Shown here in pieces: positions 34,425 through 43,565 of a stretch of DNA of 64,000 nt; the stretch's first letter is position 1, and each line of letters opens with the position of its first letter. The notes beneath the pieces were generated by a model. The model was not told where the DNA came from. It was given only the letters and a program-made list of their open reading frames with translations, and did not search any database. The DNA is from Maridesulfovibrio ferrireducens (lineage in GTDB: Bacteria > Desulfobacterota > Desulfovibrionia > Desulfovibrionales > Desulfovibrionaceae), in assembly GCF_016342405.1 (NCBI RefSeq), contig NZ_JAEINN010000008.1:1-64000 (forward strand). The letters are read 5' to 3'. Position numbers and translations under genes: made by a program.

Positions 34425-35494
34425 TGTTTGCCAAACTTGAAGATATCGAACGCTCATATATGGATTTGGAGCAGGAACTTAGCGACCCTGAAGTATATAA
34501 TAACCAGGAAAGATTCAGAAAAGTAACTAGAGCTCACTCTGATCAGGGAGAGGTTGTTCGGGTTTTTAGAGAGTATAAACAACTTTCTGCCGACCTTGAA
34601 GATAACAAGGAAATGGCTAAAGATTCTGATCCTGAGATTCGTGAAATGGCCGAAATGGAAATTTCCGAGATAAAAGAAAAAATTCCTGCTCTTGAAGAAG
34701 AACTTAAATTGTTGCTTCTGCCGAAAGATCCCATGGATGAAAAGAATATCATTCTTGAAATCAGGGCTGGTACCGGCGGTGAAGAGGCAGCTCTTTTCTG
34801 TGCTGATGTTTTCCGTATGTATTCCCGTTATTCCGAGCAGAATGGCTGGAAAGTTGAAGTCTTAAGTTCCAATCCTACCGGAACCGGTGGTTTTAAGGAA
34901 ATGATAGCTTCCATCAGCGGGCCGAAAATTTACAGCAAGATGAAATATGAATCCGGAACCCATCGCGTTCAGCGCGTGCCTGCTACCGAATCTCAGGGAC
35001 GTATTCACACCTCAGCTATTACTGTAGCTATTATGCCCGAAGCGGAAGAGGTTGATGTTCAAGTTCGCACTGAAGATGTCCGTGTTGATGTTTTCCGTGC
35101 GTCCGGTCCCGGTGGACAGAGTGTTAACACTACTGACTCTGCTATCCGTCTGACGCATATTCCGTCAGGGCTTGTTGTTATCTGCCAGGATGAAAAATCA
35201 CAGCACAAGAATAAAGCTAAGGCTATGAAAGTTTTGTGTTCGAGATTACTTCAACAGGAACAGGATAAGCAGCATGCAGAGTTGGCGGAAGTCCGTCGCG
35301 CACAGGTTGGGTCCGGTGACCGTTCCGAGCGAATCCGTACATATAACTTTCCTCAGGGACGTGTAACTGATCACAGAATTAACCTGACCCTCTACAAACT
35401 TGATTCAGTCATGGAAGGTGATATGAGCGAGCTTGTTGATTCGCTTATTAATCACTATCAATCAGAAGCCTTGAAAAATCAGGCTTCAGATTAG
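34424..35494 (+). CDS. prfA: Peptide chain release factor 1
   Basis: 356 residues. The GGQ hydrolysis motif is in [16 protein letters not shown], the codon-recognition PxT region appears as [14 protein letters not shown], and [10 protein letters not shown] follows. It terminates translation at UAA and UAG. Translationally coupled to the DUF1385 gene. Confidence 0.97.
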   Translation: MFAKLEDIERSYMDLEQELSDPEVYNNQERFRKVTRAHSDQGEVVRVFREYKQLSADLEDNKEMAKDSDPEIREMAEMEISEIKEKIPALEEELKLLLLPKDPMDEKNIILEIRAGTGGEEAALFCADVFRMYSRYSEQNGWKVEVLSSNPTGTGGFKEMIASISGPKIYSKMKYESGTHRVQRVPATESQGRIHTSAITVAIMPEAEEVDVQVRTEDVRVDVFRASGPGGQSVNTTDSAIRLTHIPSGLVVICQDEKSQHKNKAKAMKVLCSRLLQQEQDKQHAELAEVRRAQVGSGDRSERIRTYNFPQGRVTDHRINLTLYKLDSVMEGDMSELVDSLINHYQSEALKNQASD

Positions 35495-35548
35495 TCACGA
35501 TTTCTGAATTAAGGGCGATTGTTTTATTGCTCTTTATATTATTAAATT

Positions 35549-35583
35549 AAAGCTCGCGGCCAATTTGGGCGCGGGCTTTTTTT
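35549..35583 (+). terminator. Terminator after prfA
   Basis: An 8-bp stem (agctcgcg and cgcgggct, one T-G pair; 35551-35558 with 35570-35577) followed by a run of seven T. Confidence 0.75.
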
Positions 35584-35622
35584 ATAGAAATTTGAGATTT
35601 ATTAAAACAAAGGCATCATCGC

Positions 35623-36486
35623 ATGAAAAAAAATACTCTTAGAGAACTTCTTTCCGCAGCCAATCTTAAGTTAACAGAGGCCGGAATAGATTCTCCGGCT
35701 TTATCCGCGCACTTGCTGGCTGAAAAAGTTTTTAAGTTAGATCGATTGAAAATAATCATGGAAATGAACAACCCTGTAAATGATGATTTAATTCCAGCGT
35801 TCAATGATTTCGTTGACAGAAGGGCAAAAGGCGAGCCTGTTGCCTATATTCTTGGTGAAAAAGAATTTTACGGGATGGATTTTAAAATTGGAGCCGGAGT
35901 TTTAATACCGCGTCCTGAAACAGAAGAAATTATTGAGCATGTTTTAAAACGTTTTAAAAAAGATGACGCTTTTCTTTTTGCGGATTTCGGTACCGGTTCA
36001 GGAATTCTGGCTGTGACCATAGCTAAGCTTTTTCCCCAAGCAAGAGGGATTGCTATGGAGTTAAGTGCTGACGCCCTCGGTATTGCCCGTGATAATGCAA
36101 AGAAGCACTTTGTGGACGACCGGGTTTTATTTATTAAGGCGGACTTCACTCTGCCTGTTTTTAAAAATGATATTTTTGATCTGGTGCTTGCCAATCCGCC
36201 TTATTTAAGTGATGCCGAACTAGGTGAGATCAGTCATGAGGTTGCCGGGTTTGAACCTGTTTCCGCGCTTGTTGGTGGAGAGCTTGGTGATGAAATGATA
36301 AAGGGTTGTGCTCCGCATATTGCCGCTGCATTAAAGTCGGCTGGATGTATGTATATGGAGATAGGTTACCTTCAGGGTGAGGCTGCATATAAAATTTTTG
36401 ACTCCTGTGCTGCTTTTTCAGGGCAGGTTGAAGTGCTGGCTGATATTTCAAATCACGACCGGATTGTTGTAGCTCTAAAGAATTGA
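35623..36486 (+). CDS. prmC: Release factor glutamine methyltransferase
   Basis: 287 residues. SAM motif FADFGTGSGILAVTIAKLFP and the substrate-contacting NPPYLSDAEL are intact. The N-terminal helical domain binds the release factor. It methylates the Gln of GGQ in RF1/RF2, which fits its place after prfA although a terminator separates them. Confidence 0.95.
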   Translation: MKKNTLRELLSAANLKLTEAGIDSPALSAHLLAEKVFKLDRLKIIMEMNNPVNDDLIPAFNDFVDRRAKGEPVAYILGEKEFYGMDFKIGAGVLIPRPETEEIIEHVLKRFKKDDAFLFADFGTGSGILAVTIAKLFPQARGIAMELSADALGIARDNAKKHFVDDRVLFIKADFTLPVFKNDIFDLVLANPPYLSDAELGEISHEVAGFEPVSALVGGELGDEMIKGCAPHIAAALKSAGCMYMEIGYLQGEAAYKIFDSCAAFSGQVEVLADISNHDRIVVALKN

Positions 36487-36592
36487 ATGTTGTTGCATGG
36501 TTGCAAAAATACCACAGTGTATGTTTGATCTTGTTGTAAAAAAACAACCAGTTGCGTGATGTTAAAATCTTATCATGTAATAAATTCATTTA

Positions 36593-36605
36593 AATCAAAG
36601 TATTA
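36593..36605 (+). promoter_or_regulatory. IHF-like site upstream of lpxC
   Basis: aatcaaagtatta matches WATCARNNNNTTR at every position. It lies 17 bases upstream of the sigma-54-type promoter, where IHF typically bends DNA to bring in an enhancer-binding protein. Confidence 0.45.
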
Positions 36606-36621
36606 GAAGTGGTCACTATTC

Positions 36622-36637
36622 TGGCACTGAGCTTGCA
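36622..36637 (+). promoter_or_regulatory. Sigma-54 promoter of lpxC
   Basis: TGGCAC, five bases, TTGCA: a full match to the -24/-12 consensus with GG and GC 10 bases apart, preceded by C. It lies 24 bases before the lpxC ATG. An inverted repeat gttgt/acaac at about 36533-36550 might mark an activator site. Confidence 0.7.
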
Positions 36638-36660
36638 TAATTAAAGGCAGAGGAGAACTT

Positions 36661-37587
36661 ATGCTACAAACAACTATCCAAAAAACAGTAAGATGCAAAG
36701 GTATTGGACTCCACAGCGGCAAGCAGGTGGAAATCGTATTGAGGCCTGCTGTTGAAGACACTGGTATTCTTTTTTCACTTCATACCGGGGTCGGAAGTTC
36801 TTTTATTACTCCTAACCCTGATCTGGTTGTAGCAACCGGACTTGCAACGACTCTCGGAAATGGAAAAGATTCTGTTTCTACTGTAGAACATCTTCTCGCC
36901 GCTGTGCGCGGAATGGGAATTGATAATATTCATATCGAAGTCAGAGGCAATGAGCTGCCCATCATGGATGGTAGCGCAGGGCCTTTCGTATATCTTCTTC
37001 GTCAGGCTGAAGTCATGGAACTTTCCAAAGCTCGCAGGGTTATGGCTGTTACCAAGGCTATAAATTTTGAGCAGGACGGGAAGTACGTTCGTGCTTATCC
37101 TCATGACGGTTTCGCGATTGATTACACTATTGATTTTGATCATCCTCAGATTGGAAGACAGACTCTCTCACTTGAAATTACTCCTGATGTTTTTGTTGAT
37201 GAACTGGCCAAAGCCAGAACATTCGGATTCTTGAAGGAAGTAGAATATCTACATGCCAACGGACTTGCTCTCGGCGGATCGCTTGATAACGCAGTTGTGC
37301 TTGACGATTATGGCATATTGAATGAAGACGGACTTCGTTTTGTAGATGAGTTTGTACGACATAAAATTTTAGATTTTATTGGTGATATGGCTGTAATGGA
37401 AGCTCCTTTACAGGGAAGATTTGAAATATTTGCTTCCGGTCATGCACTGAATAATTCTTTCCTCAAATATCTTTACGCAAATGCGGAAGATTATCTTGAA
37501 GAACGTGTGCTTGAGCCTCTTTACGACAAGGTTGCACAGAAAGATCTTTCTCCTGTTTATCCGGAAGCCGTACCCGTTCCGGCATAG
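36661..37587 (+). CDS. lpxC: UDP-3-O-acyl-GlcNAc deacetylase
   Basis: 308 residues. Zinc ligands are visible in VEHLLAAVRGMG and HKILDFIGDMA (His and Asp), with the catalytic His in SGHALNN. The enzyme makes the first committed step of lipid A synthesis, so the cell is Gram-negative with lipopolysaccharide. aggaga precedes ATG. The sigma-54-type promoter suggests regulation beyond housekeeping control. Confidence 0.96.
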   Translation: MLQTTIQKTVRCKGIGLHSGKQVEIVLRPAVEDTGILFSLHTGVGSSFITPNPDLVVATGLATTLGNGKDSVSTVEHLLAAVRGMGIDNIHIEVRGNELPIMDGSAGPFVYLLRQAEVMELSKARRVMAVTKAINFEQDGKYVRAYPHDGFAIDYTIDFDHPQIGRQTLSLEITPDVFVDELAKARTFGFLKEVEYLHANGLALGGSLDNAVVLDDYGILNEDGLRFVDEFVRHKILDFIGDMAVMEAPLQGRFEIFASGHALNNSFLKYLYANAEDYLEERVLEPLYDKVAQKDLSPVYPEAVPVPA

Positions 37588-37615
37588 TCTTTTAAGATTA
37601 TAGGATTTACTTTTA

Positions 37616-37643
37616 AGCCCGCCTTTAGGCGGGCTTTTTTTTA
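37616..37643 (+). terminator. Terminator of lpxC
   Basis: Perfect 8-bp GC-rich stem agcccgcc, loop ttta, ggcgggct, then eight T. Confidence 0.9.
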
Positions 37644-37796
37644 TGTTAGATCTGTGTGATTGCGTGTAGAAACGGGCTTGACTCGACTTGATGCAAGAGT
37701 AAATATAATAAAAATTAAAGGTTGAGATTTATTAAAGATGATTTAAAGAAATGCAGCTTGTTCTTATATAGATGATGCAAATATTAAGGAGTTTTT

Positions 37797-39932
37797 ATGT
37801 TCCGGTCCATTAGCTCAAGAATTTCATATATGGTTGCCGTTGTAGTAATTATTTCAACAGTTATCATGCTGTTTTTTATCGACAGCACTCTTGAAAAAGA
37901 CATGCTAAATGCACAGGGGCGTACCGCACGAAATACAATTCGTATGGGCTTATTGTATCTTCAAGAAGGAAAGCAGGCGATTGAAGTTTATCGGGATAAT
38001 GTCTACCGGGAGCGCAAGCAGGCTGTTAAAGACGCAATGAGTGTTTTTATTGCGCAACTTGATTCATATTATTCACTCTACAAATCAGGGGTGTTGACAG
38101 AAGCTCAAGCTAAAGAGGCTGCTTATAATCTAGCAAGAACTACTAGGTATTTTAATAATGATTATTTTTTTATCTATTCAGAGAATCTTGTTTCTTTGGC
38201 TCATCCTGATAATTCAATTGAAGGGCGAAATTTATCTAAGAGCCAAGATCAGAAAGGGTATTCGTTTGGTCCTGATATGATTTCAAAAGGAACAACTGAA
38301 GGGGGCGGGTTTCTGAATTTATGGTGGACCAGATTGGGCTCTGAGGAACCGGTTCCTAAAATTTTGTACGTCCAGCCGTTTTCAAAGTGGAATTGGATAA
38401 TTGGTACAGGCACATATGTAGATGACATTGAGAGCTCTGTTGCAGTTCAAAAAGTAGAACTCATTAAGGATTTGCAGAAAGGATTTTCGCAAATACGTTT
38501 AGCTGAGACTGGACGATTGTTTGTTTTTGATAATGATAAGAAAGTATTAGTCCCACCTGTAGGTGCAGGTCCTAATTTTGCGGATACAGTCAATCTGAAT
38601 ACTGGAAAAAGTTTATTGCATGATCTTAAAGATGTCGGAAAACAAGGGATGTGGAAGTTAAATTATAAAGTTTTGCGCGGAGATGGAACAGAAGTTGAGA
38701 AGCAGTCTTTTGTTCGTTATTTTGCTCCTCTTGGTTGGTATGTTGCTTCAACGGTTCCTTTGAGAGAAATTCATGCTCCGGTAAATAATTTGATTATGAA
38801 GCAGGGTGGTATAAGTTTTGCCATTCTCTTGTTCACAATTGTTTTTATTTATTATGTTGTCCGAAAAATTTGTATGCCTATACAGAGTGTTTCTAAAGTA
38901 GCTTTTCTTGTTTCGCGAGGAGATTTGAAGGAAGCTAAGACATTATTTTATAAAAATAATGATCAAGATTATTTGAAGAAAATAATTAATTCCGAGAATA
39001 TTGAGGGCGGAGATAAGAAGTTTGATGAAGTTGACCATCTTGTAAAATCTTTTCATACAATGCTTATAACTCTTAATTCGCTTGTAAGTCAGGTTCAACG
39101 GTCAGGTGAAATGGTTACTGGGTCGGCACTCAAGCTTGGTTCTGCAATTGGACAGCTTGAAGTTGCTGTTGAAAACCAGGCTGCGGCTACTCAGGAGCTT
39201 GGAAGTACTTCCCGTGAAATATCTGCAACGTCTCAGGAACTTGCCCGCACAATGAATGAATCTACGGAAGTTGCGGTTTCCACAGGAAATCTGGCAGATC
39301 AGGGATTACTGGATCTTGATGTCATGAGTCAAAGTATGGAAACCATGCGCGATGCTTCCGGAGGAATTTTTTCTAAGCTTTCAGTAATTAATTCTAAGGC
39401 CGCTAATATCAGTTCTGTAGTCACTTCTATTTCTAAAATATCAGAACAGATAAATCTGCTTTCCCTTAATGCTGCAATTGAAGCCGAAAAAGCCGGTGAA
39501 TTTGGTCAGGGTTTTTCCGTAGTTGCACGTGAAATTAGAAAACTTGCAGATCAAACGGCTATGTCTACTCTTGATATTGAGAAGATTGTTGCTGAAATGC
39601 TTTCAGCTGTTTCATCCGGTGTTATGGAAATGGATAAATTCCGTCAGCAGGTTGAAACGGGGGTTAGTAATGTTGAAGTGCTTGGTCGCGGAATTACTGG
39701 AGTTGTGGATCAGGTCCGTTCACTTACTCCGCAGTTTGCTTTTGTTAATGAAGGAATGCAGAACCAAAGCGAAGGAGCTGAGCAAATTAGTAGTGCAATG
39801 CTTCAGTTAAGTGAAACATCGATTCAGACTAAGGATGCTCTTGAGGAGTTTGTAAGTATTACCGAGCAACTCTCAATTTCTGTTGATACTTTGGAAGAAG
39901 GCGTGGCTGTATTCCGGGTAGAAAAAGAGTAG
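37797..39932 (+). CDS. Methyl-accepting chemotaxis protein with Cache domain
   Basis: 711 residues, aaggag before ATG. Membrane helix 1 at about 11-28, a periplasmic Cache_2-type region (TRYFNNDYFFIYSENLVSLAHPD; WNWIIGTGTYVDDIES), a second sensory stretch (ETGRLFVFDNDKKVL...VRYFAPLGWYVASTVP), helix 2 at about 340-358, a HAMP-like linker, and the cytoplasmic signalling domain with the hairpin tip EQINLLSLNAAIEAEKAGEFGQGFSVVAREIRKLA. There is no C-terminal CheR-binding pentapeptide. Double sensory modules suggest a small organic acid or other solute ligand; which one cannot be said. Confidence 0.93.
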   Translation: MFRSISSRISYMVAVVVIISTVIMLFFIDSTLEKDMLNAQGRTARNTIRMGLLYLQEGKQAIEVYRDNVYRERKQAVKDAMSVFIAQLDSYYSLYKSGVLTEAQAKEAAYNLARTTRYFNNDYFFIYSENLVSLAHPDNSIEGRNLSKSQDQKGYSFGPDMISKGTTEGGGFLNLWWTRLGSEEPVPKILYVQPFSKWNWIIGTGTYVDDIESSVAVQKVELIKDLQKGFSQIRLAETGRLFVFDNDKKVLVPPVGAGPNFADTVNLNTGKSLLHDLKDVGKQGMWKLNYKVLRGDGTEVEKQSFVRYFAPLGWYVASTVPLREIHAPVNNLIMKQGGISFAILLFTIVFIYYVVRKICMPIQSVSKVAFLVSRGDLKEAKTLFYKNNDQDYLKKIINSENIEGGDKKFDEVDHLVKSFHTMLITLNSLVSQVQRSGEMVTGSALKLGSAIGQLEVAVENQAAATQELGSTSREISATSQELARTMNESTEVAVSTGNLADQGLLDLDVMSQSMETMRDASGGIFSKLSVINSKAANISSVVTSISKISEQINLLSLNAAIEAEKAGEFGQGFSVVAREIRKLADQTAMSTLDIEKIVAEMLSAVSSGVMEMDKFRQQVETGVSNVEVLGRGITGVVDQVRSLTPQFAFVNEGMQNQSEGAEQISSAMLQLSETSIQTKDALEEFVSITEQLSISVDTLEEGVAVFRVEKE

Positions 39933-39944
39933 TACGTAATTTAG

Positions 39945-40781
39945 CTAAGAAGAACCTAGTAAATCTGACAAGAAGCCTCCGGCAAAGTATGCCGGAATCT
40001 TTTCAATACCCAGATATTCAGGAAAAGATTCTTTTAATTTCGAAGAAAGTAACAAGCTTGTGCCCTGAGAATCTGCAAGAAGTTTAAAGCCGCATTGCGG
40101 TTTTTTATACATAATCTTGAATCTCATAGGTGACGAAGGGGAAAGGTCGAAGGCGTAAAAAAGTTCATAGAACGAATTGTCAGGGTTTTGTTCATCTTTT
40201 TTTATCTTGAGAACTATTTCCTGATTTAAAGCTATAGGCATCAGCCAAGGCATGTAATGAAGAGTTGCCGTCTTTAAAGATGAATTAAGTAGCGAGACAC
40301 ATTTAAGTGTTTCAAAAAGAAGAATAGTGCTTTGAGTGTCCGATTCAATAATTTTTAAAAATGATTCAGCTTTGTCCGGGCAAGTTGCTTCAGCCTGTCT
40401 ATAAAATTTATTAATAACAGTTCGCGATTGAGCTTCAAAAGCCGCTCTTTTAGTCACAAATTGTCTTGTTATGTCAACAGGGTTGAGAAATTGTCCCTCG
40501 GCACTTATATCATTGGGATCGATTTCTTTAAGAATTATATCGGGGTAGAGCTGGTGGACTATAAAAGCCAGAGTGTCTCCAGGAACAGGTGACGAAGAAA
40601 TATCGGCCAGCAATGTTTGAGAATTAATTTCAACCCAGCCTAATGTCTGCCGTTCCCATTTCAAGAGTCTGCCTTTTAAAATTTCACCTACGCGATATTT
40701 TTTTTGAAAAGCTGTGGCTCTGGAGGATAATCTAGAGTTATCGTTACCGTATTGTCCGCTGCCGTATTTTGAAATTTTCAT
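39945..40781 (-). CDS. Hypothetical protein, last gene of the fliL group
   Basis: 278 residues. The N-terminus is basic (YGSGQYGNDNSRLSSRATAFQKKY) followed by a strand-rich part (GEILKGRLLKWERQTLGWVEIN, FIVHQLYPDIILKEI) and a helical centre, then LSPSSPMRFKIMYKKPQCGFKLLADS. The middle and end resemble the beta domain arrangement of hook-length control (FliK-like) C-termini but without the Gln-rich region, so I leave it unnamed. Its position with fliL suggests a flagellar role. Confidence 0.6.
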   Translation of the reverse strand: MKISKYGSGQYGNDNSRLSSRATAFQKKYRVGEILKGRLLKWERQTLGWVEINSQTLLADISSSPVPGDTLAFIVHQLYPDIILKEIDPNDISAEGQFLNPVDITRQFVTKRAAFEAQSRTVINKFYRQAEATCPDKAESFLKIIESDTQSTILLFETLKCVSLLNSSLKTATLHYMPWLMPIALNQEIVLKIKKDEQNPDNSFYELFYAFDLSPSSPMRFKIMYKKPQCGFKLLADSQGTSLLLSSKLKESFPEYLGIEKIPAYFAGGFLSDLLGSS

Positions 40782-40789
40782 GAGAGCTG

Positions 40790-41200
40790 TCAGTTGTATT
40801 GATCTAATATAAGTTCAACTTCTTCCGTAGATAACCCTGTTGCTTTAGCTAAACGGCTTACAGGTTTGCCCTCTTTGTGTCCTGTAATAATTATTTGACG
40901 TAGGAATTGGGGCGAATGGGCGAATTCATCCGCTTGAGCAAGAATTTTTTTAAGTTTCTTGGTTTTATTGTCAAGCAAGAGATCAAGCTGAGCCAGTTCA
41001 AGCTGTCTTTGCTCAAAAGTGGAAACAATTTCATTTTCAAGTTGGGCATTGAAATGAAGCTTGTTTATGAATTCTTCTTGTTTGGATTGCAGTTGATTTA
41101 GCAATGATTCAGATTTTTTGAGACGTAAAAAGAAGAAGATAATAGCAATGAGCAGAATTATCTCAGTAATTGAGAAGAATATGAGTAGAAAGATAGTCAT
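40790..41200 (-). CDS. DUF2802-like membrane-anchored coiled-coil protein
   Basis: 136 residues: an N-terminal membrane helix (MTIFLLIFFSITEIILLIAIIFFFL), a coiled coil (LKKSESLLNQLQSKQEEFINKL, QLELAQLDLLLDNKTKKLKKIL) and a C-terminal helix-turn-helix-like motif (GHKEGKPVSRLAKATGLSTEEVELILDQY). This order matches DUF2802/SwrB-type proteins next to flagellar genes. Nine bases separate its stop from the next gene. Confidence 0.65.
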   Translation of the reverse strand: MTIFLLIFFSITEIILLIAIIFFFLRLKKSESLLNQLQSKQEEFINKLHFNAQLENEIVSTFEQRQLELAQLDLLLDNKTKKLKKILAQADEFAHSPQFLRQIIITGHKEGKPVSRLAKATGLSTEEVELILDQYN

Positions 41201-41244
41201 TAGTAATCAGCTTTTTTGTAATCCGCAGTTGTTAGTACGATTAA

Positions 41245-41571
41245 TCATATTTTAACGTTTATAATGTTACCAGACCATTGAGAGCCCTTAGGAGTTTCTT
41301 CTTCCGGTTCTGGATCAGGTTCTTTATTTTTTCTTTTTTGTGACCTAGCTTCCTGTCGAGTATTCTTTCCACCTTCATCTTGAATCGCACTAGACCCTTC
41401 GTCTTTATCTATTTTTTGTATTTGTTTTTGCGATTCTTTATTTTTTTCCTGTTCGGCTGGATTGATCATCAACATTTGCTGCAATTCCGACTTGCTGATT
41501 TCGGAATTGGAAATTTTTTGAACGTTCGCAAGTTGCGATATGATCAGAGGCATGTCCATAGGGCCGGGCAT
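41245..41571 (-). CDS. Hypothetical Glu/Lys-rich protein in fliL group
   Basis: 108 residues, MPGPMDMPLIISQLANVQKISNSEI at the start, then a highly charged disordered stretch with KNKEPDPEPEEETPKGSQWSGNIINVKI at the end. The C-terminal W-G-x-I-I-x-V-x-I strand is likely a conserved feature. It starts 4 bases after the fliL stop. Function unknown. Confidence 0.6.
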   Translation of the reverse strand: MPGPMDMPLIISQLANVQKISNSEISKSELQQMLMINPAEQEKNKESQKQIQKIDKDEGSSAIQDEGGKNTRQEARSQKRKNKEPDPEPEEETPKGSQWSGNIINVKI

Positions 41572-41575
41572 ATAA

Positions 41576-42265
41576 TTACCTCACAAGGTATTTTTCAAAC
41601 AGAATTGTGTCGAACTGGCCTGCAACTAGATATTGGTTTATAACCATAAGCAGGTCTTTTTTTAATCTCTCCGCATTCTTCTTATCGGATAAAAACTGTA
41701 AATCTTTATTTTTAAGGTAGTAGTATACCGCGTCCCGTAGAATCAGAGTCTTTCGGCCATATTCACCGACAATTCGCTCATCAGTGGTTGTCATCGCAAA
41801 TCTGGCTACTAGAAAACGGATGTGTCCTTTATCATCTTTCTGTTCAACCCAGAAAGGGTCCATTCTAAGTAACGTGACTCCCGGTTCTTCTGGAGGTGGA
41901 GGAGGCGCTTCTGTTACTTTAGGGATTTCTACTACTTTCTCTACAACCGGAGCTGGTTCTTCTGCGGGGGGGGGGGCACTGAAAAAAAATACTTTAACAA
42001 GAATTAGAGATAAGAGCAGAATTACGATGCCAATTCCGAGATAAATAAATTTTTTGGAACCAGAGCTTTTTTCTTTAGTTGTTTCTTCTTCCAGAGCTTC
42101 CAGTTCTTGTGGTTCTTCGTCTGGAAGATCGTCTTCGTCTTCATCTTCTAGAAAAGGAGCATCATCAAGATCCAGATCAACTTTTTGGGTTGCCTTGCTC
42201 GGGGTTTCTGGTGACTGAGTTTCCTCCTCGGAATCGTCAATATCATCTATAGCGAGGAAGATCAT
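41576..42265 (-). CDS. fliL: Flagellar basal-body-associated FliL
   Basis: 229 residues, longer than the usual 150-180 because of an acidic cytoplasmic leader of about 70 residues (DEDEDDLPDEEPQELEALEEE). The membrane helix FIYLGIGIVILLLSLILVKVFFF, a Pro-rich periplasmic linker (EAPPPPPEEPG) and the stomatin-like C-terminal region (VTLLRMDPFWVEQ...FLVARFAMTTTDERIV...RKTLILRDAVYYYLKNKDLQFL...LKKDLLMVINQYL) follow in order. FliL sits near the stator and helps torque. It begins a group of four genes after a strong terminator. Confidence 0.85.
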   Translation of the reverse strand: MIFLAIDDIDDSEEETQSPETPSKATQKVDLDLDDAPFLEDEDEDDLPDEEPQELEALEEETTKEKSSGSKKFIYLGIGIVILLLSLILVKVFFFSAPPPAEEPAPVVEKVVEIPKVTEAPPPPPEEPGVTLLRMDPFWVEQKDDKGHIRFLVARFAMTTTDERIVGEYGRKTLILRDAVYYYLKNKDLQFLSDKKNAERLKKDLLMVINQYLVAGQFDTILFEKYLVR

Positions 42266-42323
42266 GCTTGCAACCCTTTGCTAAAGTCTTTGCGCTTAAG
42301 AATGATTTTTCTACCAGTTTCAA

Positions 42324-42370
42324 TGAAAAAACAATTATTCAGCGGATACATAAATATATCCGCTGAATAA
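42324..42370 (-). terminator. Terminator after cheY
   Basis: A perfect 14-bp stem (ttattcagcggata with tatccgctgaataa, 8-base loop) with a T run on the minus strand (A run at 42325-42331). It separates the fliR-to-cheY block from the fliL group. Confidence 0.85.
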
Positions 42371-42373
42371 AAA

Positions 42374-42763
42374 TTATAATTTTTCAAAAATTTTATTAAT
42401 TTTTTGACCGAGAGTGTCAGGGGTAAAGGGTTTAACTATGTAGTTTGAAACCTTTGCCTGAACAGCTTCAATGATATTTTCCTGTTGTGCTTCAGCTGTA
42501 ACCATAAGGAAGGGCAGGTCAGCAAATTCTTCGCTGGCTCTGACTTTACGTAAAAATTCAATTCCGGTCATCTGTGGCATATTCCAGTCAGAAACGATGA
42601 ACTGAATGCTATCATCCTTATTCAGCATTTCCCATGCGGTTGTGCCGTCATCAGCTTCAACTATATTGGTAAAACCGATCTGACGAAGGATATTTTTAAT
42701 AATGCGGCGCATGGTCGCGAAGTCATCCACAACTAGAACTTTCATAGAGTAATCAATGGCCAT
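42374..42763 (-). CDS. cheY: Chemotaxis response regulator
   Basis: 129 residues, one receiver domain: acidic pair VVDDFATMRRIIKNIL, phospho-acceptor Asp in FIVSDWNMPQMTG, Thr in LMVTAEAQQENII and Lys in NYIVKPFTPDTL. The wording is that of CheY that binds FliM. It lies directly after fliA in the flagellar operon. Confidence 0.94.
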   Translation of the reverse strand: MAIDYSMKVLVVDDFATMRRIIKNILRQIGFTNIVEADDGTTAWEMLNKDDSIQFIVSDWNMPQMTGIEFLRKVRASEEFADLPFLMVTAEAQQENIIEAVQAKVSNYIVKPFTPDTLGQKINKIFEKL

Positions 42764-42773
42764 TTGTTTCTCC

Positions 42774-43565
42774 TTAGGGTTCCGTACTATATTTTTCCTG
42801 GAACATTTTTCTTAATTTTGTCAAGGCTTGGGAGTGAAGCTGAGAAACTCTGCCTTCCGTAATTTCCATTACTTCAGAAGTTTCTTTCATGTTCAGTTCC
42901 TCTCCGTAATATAAAGATAATACCAACTTTTCTCTTGGCGTCAAATTATCAATTAGATTTGCAACCTTGTCTACTGTTTCTTCAAAAACAGCTGACTGAT
43001 AAGGCTCATTGTCAAACTGAGCATCATGACTGCTAGGAATATTATCATTAAATGCGTCAAGGCTTATGCAAAATTGAGTTTGTAGAGCTTCCAAGCCCTG
43101 CTGAACCTCTTTTGCCGAAAACCCTGTAGCTTCTTCAATTTGTTCACTAGTCGGTTTTTCACCGGTTTCGTGTTCAAGGTTTCTTATACTGCTTTCAATG
43201 GTTTTAACTTTTTGGCGAAGGCCGCGTGAAAACCAGTCCAATCGTCTGAGTTCATCAAGCATTGCCCCTTTTATGCGGCTTTCAGCATAAGTTTCAAACT
43301 TGATTTTAAGTTCAGGACGAAATTTTCCAAGTGATTCAACAAGTCCCATGCTTCCGGCACTGATGAGCTCACCAAGTTCCACGTTTTGTGGTAGCTTGGC
43401 TTTCATTCTGAGTGCAATGATACGGATCTTCGGAGAATAATGCCGTACTATTGCCTCACGATCAGAGGACGAAAAATCTTCCCAGTCAGTAGCCCCGGAC
43501 TCAAGTTTAAGCCACGGACTGTTCTTGGAAGAGAAGCTTTTTCCAGAAGAACTTAATGTTTCCAT
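42774..43565 (-). CDS. fliA: Flagellar sigma factor (sigma-28)
   Basis: 263 residues. Region 2 (LGELISAGSMGLVESLGKFRPELKIKFETYAESRIKGAMLDELRRLDWFSRGLRQKV), region 3 (EHETGEKPTSEQIEEATG) and region 4 (LTPREKLVLSLYYGEELNMKETSEVMEITEGRVSQLHSQALTKLRK) are all present. The first 25 residues are extra and their coding overlaps the end of flhG by 59 bases; no later start codon is available before region 1-like sequence, so the overlap is probably real. Confidence 0.93.
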   Translation of the reverse strand: METLSSSGKSFSSKNSPWLKLESGATDWEDFSSSDREAIVRHYSPKIRIIALRMKAKLPQNVELGELISAGSMGLVESLGKFRPELKIKFETYAESRIKGAMLDELRRLDWFSRGLRQKVKTIESSIRNLEHETGEKPTSEQIEEATGFSAKEVQQGLEALQTQFCISLDAFNDNIPSSHDAQFDNEPYQSAVFEETVDKVANLIDNLTPREKLVLSLYYGEELNMKETSEVMEITEGRVSQLHSQALTKLRKMFQEKYSTEP

